From Deltaproteobacteria bacterium (GTDB taxonomy: Bacteria > Desulfobacterota > Desulfobacteria > Desulfobacterales > SG8-13), in the NCBI GenBank assembly GCA_024639205.1, contig JAHEIV010000063.1, positions 1 through 10,679 on the forward strand: 10,679 bases of DNA, read 5' to 3'. The notes beneath the pieces are model-generated. The model worked only from the letters and a program-made list of their open reading frames with translations, had not been told where the DNA came from and made no database searches. Positions within the stretch are counted from its first letter, which is position 1. The number at the start of each line of letters is the position of its first letter. The position numbers were made by a program, and so were the translations under genes. Shown here one piece after another: positions 5,663 to 10,679 of the stretch.

Positions 5663-6052
5663 ATGGCACTGAAAATCACTCTCAAACCGGACGAAAAAAC
5701 GATCATCGGCGGTGCCGTTGTTACCAATGCCAACAAGAACAGCTGCACCCTGAAGGTGGAAAACGACGTTCCGGTTCTACGCCAGAAAGACATCATGAGC
5801 GAAAAAGAAGCCGACTCGCCCTGCAGTCGTCTCTATTTCATCATCCAGCTGATGTACATCGACGAAGCGAACTCGAACACCTACCACACCTCTTACTGGA
5901 AACTCGTTAAAGAACTGATTGACGCAGTGCCGAAATTGACCGGCTTCATCGATCGGGTCAGCGAAAATATTATAAGCGGGAAGTATTACCAGGCCCTGAA
6001 GTTGACCGCTGAACTGATGAACTACGAACAGGAGGTAGTCAGGCATGTATAG
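5663..6052 (+). CDS. flbT: FlbT, flagellin mRNA regulator
   Basis: This 129-residue protein has FlbT length and recognisable FlbT features. These are the N-terminal MALKITLKPDEKTIIGGAVV, the segment VPVLRQKDIMSEKEADSP (about 38-55), RLYFIIQLMYID, and the helical C-terminus ending NYEQEVVRHV. In Caulobacter FlbT is a cytoplasmic post-transcriptional regulator that acts on the 5' leader of flagellin mRNA and couples flagellin synthesis to hook assembly; in some other species it activates. The ATG at 5663 has a modest upstream AGGGG. It follows flagellin by 108 bases containing two hairpins and overlaps flaF by eight bases, so the two are probably co-translated. It may depend on read-through from the flagellin promoter, since I see no separate promoter. 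Confidence 0.92.
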   Translation: MALKITLKPDEKTIIGGAVVTNANKNSCTLKVENDVPVLRQKDIMSEKEADSPCSRLYFIIQLMYIDEANSNTYHTSYWKLVKELIDAVPKLTGFIDRVSENIISGKYYQALKLTAELMNYEQEVVRHV

Positions 6053-6431
6053 CAATCCCCTCGCTGTCTACGAACAAGTCGACAAGATGACCATGTCGGG
6101 CCGTCAATTGGAAGCCGAAGTTCTGTCCAAGGCCGCCGGGAAACTGAAAAAGTGTCAGCAGAACTGGAACGCTTCCGACCGTGAGCAGGCCCTGGAGGAG
6201 GCCCTCAGTTACAATCAGCGCGTGTGGAGTGTTTTCCAGGACGAATTGTCCCGGGAGGACAACCCAATGCCCAAGGAGCTCCGACGGGACATCCTGCGGC
6301 TGAGTGCCTTCGTCGACCGGCGAATCTTTAACATCATCGCCTCCCCTTCCCCGGACAGACTTAGTGCGGTCATCCGCATCAATGAAAACCTCGCCGCAGG
6401 ACTGCGGGGCTCGGCGGTTGAGAACGAATAA
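6045..6431 (+). CDS. flaF: FlaF, flagellin synthesis/secretion factor
   Basis: This 128-residue protein has the FlaF pattern. The N-terminus has NPLAVYEQVDKMTMSGRQLE, followed by EVLSKAAGKLKKCQQNW (about 25-41). Then come LSYNQRVWSVFQDELS, and near residues 80-98 the segment LRRDILRLSAFVDRRIFNII. FlaF is a small helical cytoplasmic protein that in Alphaproteobacteria binds flagellin, acts opposite to FlbT and is needed for flagellin production and export. AGGAGG inside the end of flbT, nine bases upstream of the ATG, is a strong ribosome binding site. The ATG lies eight bases inside flbT. It is the last gene of the flagellin-flbT-flaF operon and faces the convergent glycosyltransferase gene. 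Confidence 0.92.
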   Translation: MYSNPLAVYEQVDKMTMSGRQLEAEVLSKAAGKLKKCQQNWNASDREQALEEALSYNQRVWSVFQDELSREDNPMPKELRRDILRLSAFVDRRIFNIIASPSPDRLSAVIRINENLAAGLRGSAVENE

Positions 6432-6488
6432 TCCGCGCAGCACATCTGTTTTTGCAAGCGGCACTCCCTGGCGGGTCGCACATCAAAG

Positions 6489-6518
6489 AGCCCTTGAATC
6501 ACGCCCGATGCAAGGGCT
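6489..6518. terminator. Bidirectional terminator candidate after flaF
   Basis: AGCCCTTG (6489-6496) pairs with CAAGGGCT (6511-6518) across a 14-base loop, and a G-T and an A-T pair extend the stem outward. TTTC follows on the plus strand and TCTTT on the minus strand. It lies between two convergent genes and could end both transcripts, although the T-runs are short. Confidence 0.5.
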
Positions 6519-6657
6519 TTCATGCTGCAGCACGGCAGAGTCGCTCGCATTTCATCCTGCACCCGCAACGGCACCGGTCAGGTGCTGGAATGTTACGAAC
6601 GTATTTGTCCTTCTTCAGAAGCCGGCGCTATCCGCCAAACGTCCTGGCTTATTGCGC

Positions 6658-9600
6658 TTATCCTTCGGCTTTCCAGATCGATGCCTGTGAACTGTTCTCC
6701 GGTTCGAAAGCAACTGGGACACGGGAAATTTGTTTTGACGATTCGCCGCTTTTATTACGACCGGCGCAGGCATATCTCTGCACGGAATCCGCTTTTTGCA
6801 GGCATGCCGAATAAAGATTCTGGAGTTCTTTGCTGTGGATGCCGCCGTCCATGGCTGACTCCAGCAGCACCAGAGCAGAGTCGATTTTGCCGTAAGCGAT
6901 AAACTCCCGGGCCAACTTCCGGCACCGAGCCGCCAGGCCCGGACCGACCACCGAACGATGGAGCTGCTTGAAAGTCTTTATGCTGTCGGCCTTGGAACCC
7001 GCCAAGCTATACGTGGCCGCCAATAGAAACCGGGCCACTGGATACTCACCGACTTTCTCCAGCAGGTTTTCCAGCACGGCTGCTGCCTCGTCGGCGCTAG
7101 CCAGGTGCAGTTTGGCCAGTGCAAAATTGTAATGCGCCTCCTTCAATTCCGGATTCAACGCCAGGGCTTTTTTTGCCGTTTCGAGCAACGCTTCGAATTC
7201 GCCCATACGACAGTAAGCGATACCCATGTTGATGTAAGCCAGCGGGTTGTCGGGATTGATGGCCACAAACCTCCTCCACAGATCGATTGCTTCCTCGTGC
7301 CTGCCCAGGGTTTCAGCTTGAATGGCCAGTTCGAGCAGTGCCACCGTGTCGTCACCCATCTCGGCGAGCTTTTTTCTACCGATGGCGTAGTACTTTTCTT
7401 CCTTTTCGAGGCTTCTTTTTTGGTTCAGTTTACCGTAATGGTGAACGGGTATGGGACACTTTCTCATGGAGATGCCGCAGCGCATTAAAGCGGGCTCCAC
7501 CAATTCGTGTACCGGAAATTCAAAACGGATTCGGGTATCACGCGGAAATAGCCGCACCTTTTCACTCGGTGTCCAGCCCGATCCGGCTTCTTCGACCGGA
7601 TACCGGCCGTCGTTGGCCTCCCAGCCGACCTGGTTGACGTCCAGGGTGTAGTTGCGGGTGTTGAAAATAAATGCCTTCGGAGTGGAACTGGCCTTGCGCA
7701 CCAGCTTTCGAAGGGCTTCATGATCCAGTATTGAGACGACCTCGTCCGCATCGAGGTGAAACGTCCATACCCCGGAGGCTCTTTCAATGGCGAAGTTGCG
7801 GGCGGCAGCGAAATCCTCTGCCCACTCCATTTCAAATACCCTGGCTCCGAATACCCGTGCAATATCCTTTGTGTGGTCGTCGGAGCCGGTATCGACGACA
7901 ATCATTTCATCCACAGCGGGCTTGATGCTGTGCAGACAGCGCCCGATGTCCTTTTCCTCGTTTTTAGCGATCATGCACAAAGAGATCGTGTTTTTCTTAT
8001 GCCCGGAGTCTTTGATTTGATCAACACCGAGCCGATCTCTTACGGCAAGGGCCGCATCCAGCATGCCGTCGTCGACACCAAACTTTGCGATAGCAGCCTC
8101 AATGGACGCCATGGCAGCTCCGAATTTTTCCTGCTTCAACAATACGTCGATGGTTTTATAATGAATGTTCTTGTTGTGAGGGTGGATGCTGGCAGCGTCT
8201 TTGAAGATGCCTTCCGCCCTTGCATAACCCTCCACGGCAGCGATCGCAGCGTGATAATTGCCGGCGATATCGTCTGAACCGGGGCTGAGGATAAAGGCTC
8301 TTTCAAACAGCTCTAAAGCCTCTTGCGGGAATGTTTCCCACTTCAGGGCGCCTAGGTTCGTATACGGGTCGCCAAACCCCGGCGCAAGCTCAATCGCTCT
8401 GCGGTAGTGTGCTTCTGCCTCATCGCCCCTTTTTTGCCGGTGCGCCAGCATTCCCTTCAAATTCAGTGCGGCCGCCGATTCCGGTTCCAGCGCCAGCAGC
8501 TGCTCGGCCAACCTCAATGCCTCTGCATCGTTTTCAAGCCCTTCGTTGGCAACCGCTTTCAACTCGATCCGTTCCAGATCTTCAGCGTCGGCCGGCATCT
8601 CGCCTAACACTTCCAGGGCGTCTTTAAAGCGCTTGACACTGATCAGGCACTCGGCAAACCGGTAATAGACGGCCGCACTGTTCGGTGACAGCTTGATGCC
8701 TTCCAGAAACAGATCGACACCGTACTTGAAATCGCCCTTTTCGAACGCGCATTGTCCCCGCTCGATTGCCAGCAGCGTCAGATATCTTTTTTCGGCCTCG
8801 CTCTCGGTATCGGTGACCGGCCATTTCCGATCCAGATGCATCATATTGCGGGAACCGCAGTGCTTTCCGGTTCGATGCACATAAACATCGCCGGCAACCG
8901 CATTGGTGCAGCCTGCCAACGAGGCCCTGATGCAGAAGTCGTGATCTTCCGCTCCGCTGTCGCCGAAAGACTCATCCAGCAATCCGATCTTATCCACCAA
9001 TCGACGATGAAACAGCATGCAGAATCCTTCCAGCCGGTCACATCGAATCCAGCGGTGGCGGTAACGGTCACGAAAAGTGCGGACGACTTCGCCTTGGGGT
9101 TTGGGGCCCCGATGTCCCTCCAGATCGACCTGCTGGATCCCGGCGGCCCGGTTTGCCACGGGGCCGACAATTCCGACGTCCGGGACCTGGGAATGGCAGG
9201 CCAGCAAATCCGACAGCCAGTTCTCAAAGACGATCACATCACTGGACAGCAGAACCATGCACTCACCGGATGCTGCTTCGATCCCGATGTTGAACAGCAC
9301 AGCCGGTCCGGCATTTTTCTTGCCCGGAACCACTCGGCAGCGGGAATCGTTATTTACGCGCTGCTGCAGCCATTTCGGGATGGCCTTGGCGGCCAGGCCG
9401 TCGACGATAAGAACTTCGTAGGCTCCAACGGTGTGCTTTTTGATACTTCTCAGGCACTTTTTCAACTGCGCCTGCGAGCCGATTGCAGAAACGACAATCG
9501 ACACGCGCGCGTCGGTCGCAGCCGCGGCAGGGTCGGTTTGGCTTTTTGGGTTGGCGCCGGCATCGAACCCGTCAACGCACGCATCTTTCACACGGCCGAT

Positions 9601-10679
9601 GATTCTCTTCTCCGTGAGCGCTTTGGTGTAGGTTCGGTAAATCCGATCATTTTCCTTTTTCTGCTGCTCCCGATTGGTGTGTTCGATGCTGCCTGCAGAG
9701 CGAAGGTAAAGCCCTAAACAAACCGGTATTCGCAAGAATTCGTGCGTTTGGGATATGCGCAGCCAGAATTCATAATCACCGGAAGTCACAAAGGACGCGT
9801 CAAAGGTTCCGTATTCGCGGTGCACGTCCGCACGCCACATGGGCTGCGGCCCCATAAAACATCCCTTCTGAATCAAATCCTGCCTGTTCCAGTTCATCCA
9901 CCGGAACATGCCAACCGGTGTGCAGTGATCGAAGGACTCGTTTTCTGTTTCGGTGATGATCGCATCCGCGTAAACCAATGCGATTTCCGGCAGCGTTTCC
10001 AGGATGCGAACCATTATTTCGTAAGCATCTTTGCGGTGCCGGTCATCGGTATTGGCGTTGGTGATGTATTTGCCTTGAGCGACGCGAACGCCGCGATTCC
10101 AGGCCGCATAGACGGTCTCGCGCTCCTGGGTCCGGATATATTGAATGTTCGGGTAGCGCTGCTGAAATTCTTTTACAACCGCCTCTTCGTTCTGCTCCGA
10201 TCCGCTGTTGACCACGATGATTTCCAGTTGATCGGCAATGGTTTGAGATTCCAGATCCTCCAGGCACCCCCGGATGAAGCGTTCGGCGTTGTAGGCAGAA
10301 ACAATAGCCGACACCAGATACCGGCCGTCCTGAGGCCGGGATCCAGAGAGGGTTTGTTGCGTCAGTGTCGGTTGCTTTTGCGCATTGTCCCAAGAGTCAC
10401 CGGTTTTTTCCTGCAGTATATTCAGCAGGCTTGCGGCTTCGGCGTGCTCTGGATTGTTCTGCAGAATTCTTTCGTAAAACTCGGCGGCATCGACGGGTCT
10501 TTCCAGGGCCACGCAGATATGGGCCATGATCAACAACGTATCGATGTCTGCGGGATGGATGGCAAGAACCTTGATGTACAGTTGCATCGCCTCTTGCACT
10601 TGACCCAGCTCGACATACAGAAAGTCGGCCAGGTTCTTCAGATAGGTGACATTGCGGGGCCGCAGATCGATCGCTTTCT
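6658..10679 (-). CDS. Giant TPR protein with three GT2 glycosyltransferase domains, 5' end missing
   Basis: The frame is open through the right edge, so at least 1339 residues are present and the true start lies outside. A GTG at 10599 is internal to a TPR. Counting from the first whole codon (10677): TPR-like repeats at 1-90; glycosyltransferase family 2 domain A at about 119-336, with VSAIVSAYNAERFI, the acidic metal-site motif NTDD near 209 and GDYEFWLRI; domain B at about 391-611, with SSDV near 478 and AEDHDFCIRASLAG near 576; a TPR block at about 631-886; domain C at about 894-1082, with SLCMIAKNEEKDIGRCL, VVDTGSDD and LDADE near 975; and a second TPR block at about 1109-1296. Domain C resembles the beta-glucosyltransferase-like group common in TPR glycosyltransferases. 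No membrane segment or signal peptide is visible, so it should be cytoplasmic. Its position beside flagellin suggests sequential sugar transfer to flagellin Ser/Thr. That is inference; surface polysaccharide synthesis is the alternative. Confidence 0.88.
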   Translation of the reverse strand, partial: KAIDLRPRNVTYLKNLADFLYVELGQVQEAMQLYIKVLAIHPADIDTLLIMAHICVALERPVDAAEFYERILQNNPEHAEAASLLNILQEKTGDSWDNAQKQPTLTQQTLSGSRPQDGRYLVSAIVSAYNAERFIRGCLEDLESQTIADQLEIIVVNSGSEQNEEAVVKEFQQRYPNIQYIRTQERETVYAAWNRGVRVAQGKYITNANTDDRHRKDAYEIMVRILETLPEIALVYADAIITETENESFDHCTPVGMFRWMNWNRQDLIQKGCFMGPQPMWRADVHREYGTFDASFVTSGDYEFWLRISQTHEFLRIPVCLGLYLRSAGSIEHTNREQQKKENDRIYRTYTKALTEKRIIGRVKDACVDGFDAGANPKSQTDPAAAATDARVSIVVSAIGSQAQLKKCLRSIKKHTVGAYEVLIVDGLAAKAIPKWLQQRVNNDSRCRVVPGKKNAGPAVLFNIGIEAASGECMVLLSSDVIVFENWLSDLLACHSQVPDVGIVGPVANRAAGIQQVDLEGHRGPKPQGEVVRTFRDRYRHRWIRCDRLEGFCMLFHRRLVDKIGLLDESFGDSGAEDHDFCIRASLAGCTNAVAGDVYVHRTGKHCGSRNMMHLDRKWPVTDTESEAEKRYLTLLAIERGQCAFEKGDFKYGVDLFLEGIKLSPNSAAVYYRFAECLISVKRFKDALEVLGEMPADAEDLERIELKAVANEGLENDAEALRLAEQLLALEPESAAALNLKGMLAHRQKRGDEAEAHYRRAIELAPGFGDPYTNLGALKWETFPQEALELFERAFILSPGSDDIAGNYHAAIAAVEGYARAEGIFKDAASIHPHNKNIHYKTIDVLLKQEKFGAAMASIEAAIAKFGVDDGMLDAALAVRDRLGVDQIKDSGHKKNTISLCMIAKNEEKDIGRCLHSIKPAVDEMIVVDTGSDDHTKDIARVFGARVFEMEWAEDFAAARNFAIERASGVWTFHLDADEVVSILDHEALRKLVRKASSTPKAFIFNTRNYTLDVNQVGWEANDGRYPVEEAGSGWTPSEKVRLFPRDTRIRFEFPVHELVEPALMRCGISMRKCPIPVHHYGKLNQKRSLEKEEKYYAIGRKKLAEMGDDTVALLELAIQAETLGRHEEAIDLWRRFVAINPDNPLAYINMGIAYCRMGEFEALLETAKKALALNPELKEAHYNFALAKLHLASADEAAAVLENLLEKVGEYPVARFLLAATYSLAGSKADSIKTFKQLHRSVVGPGLAARCRKLAREFIAYGKIDSALVLLESAMDGGIHSKELQNLYSACLQKADSVQRYACAGRNKSGESSKQISRVPVAFEPENSSQASIWKAEG

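Noticed and set aside
8752..9717. 321-residue plus-strand ORF opposite the glycosyltransferase gene
   Set aside because: It lies wholly inside the minus-strand coding region, whose protein has clear GT2 motifs. The plus-strand translation has no recognisable domain. Long antisense ORFs are common in GC-rich genes.
1..10679. CRISPR array, insertion sequence, tRNA or rRNA
   Set aside because: I saw no regularly spaced repeats, transposase motifs, target-site duplications or tRNA-like cloverleaf in the window. All long stretches are explained by flagellar, regulatory or glycosyltransferase genes.

Overview
The window is part of a flagellar gene cluster from a Gram-negative bacterium with a sigma-54/sigma-28 flagellar hierarchy. 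GC content is moderately high. Two sigma-54 activators sit next to flgB-flgC, the flagellin leader has a FliA-type promoter, and a very long TPR/glycosyltransferase gene lies nearby. Together these suggest a deltaproteobacterium (Desulfobacterota, for example a Desulfosarcina-like sulfate reducer). That placement is inference. The flagellin, FlbT and FlaF are of the type best known from Alphaproteobacteria, so an alphaproteobacterial origin of that module, or of the whole window, cannot be excluded from sequence alone.

Layout. Minus strand, read from about 4015 down to 1: a near-perfect sigma-54 promoter (4000-4015); a receiver-less FleQ/FlrA-like sigma-54 activator (2888-3952, TTG start with a strong ribosome binding site); 442 bases with no recognisable gene, where a FleS/FlrB-type kinase gene might be expected; an NtrC-family response regulator of the FleR/FlrC type (1063-2445); hairpins and a second sigma-54 promoter (963-978); flgB (497-922); flgC (57-494); and the first codons of what is probably fliE (1-55). 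Plus strand, from 4563: a sigma-28 promoter (4563-4589), a leader of about 145 bases with a GC-rich hairpin beside the Shine-Dalgarno, a 271-residue flagellin (4739-5554), two hairpins, flbT (5663-6052) and flaF (6045-6431). The remainder (6658-10679, minus strand, running off the right edge) is one gene for a protein of at least 1339 residues with three family-2 glycosyltransferase domains separated and flanked by TPR blocks.

How the parts may work together. The sigma-54 activators would switch on the hook-basal-body genes (flgB-flgC-fliE). Sigma-28 would switch on flagellin after the hook is complete. FlbT and FlaF, made from the same transcript, would tune flagellin translation and secretion. 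The giant glycosyltransferase next to the filament gene is a plausible flagellin-modifying enzyme. The divergent 786-base region between the two activation tiers holds several dyads, including two copies of TTGCA-N3-TGCAA, which may be activator binding sites.

Most informative points: the FleQ-like regulator has its own sigma-54 promoter, no receiver domain, and lacks the residues FleQ uses to bind c-di-GMP; the kinase gene expected between the two activators is absent; and the FlbT/FlaF module is paired with a triple-domain glycosyltransferase.
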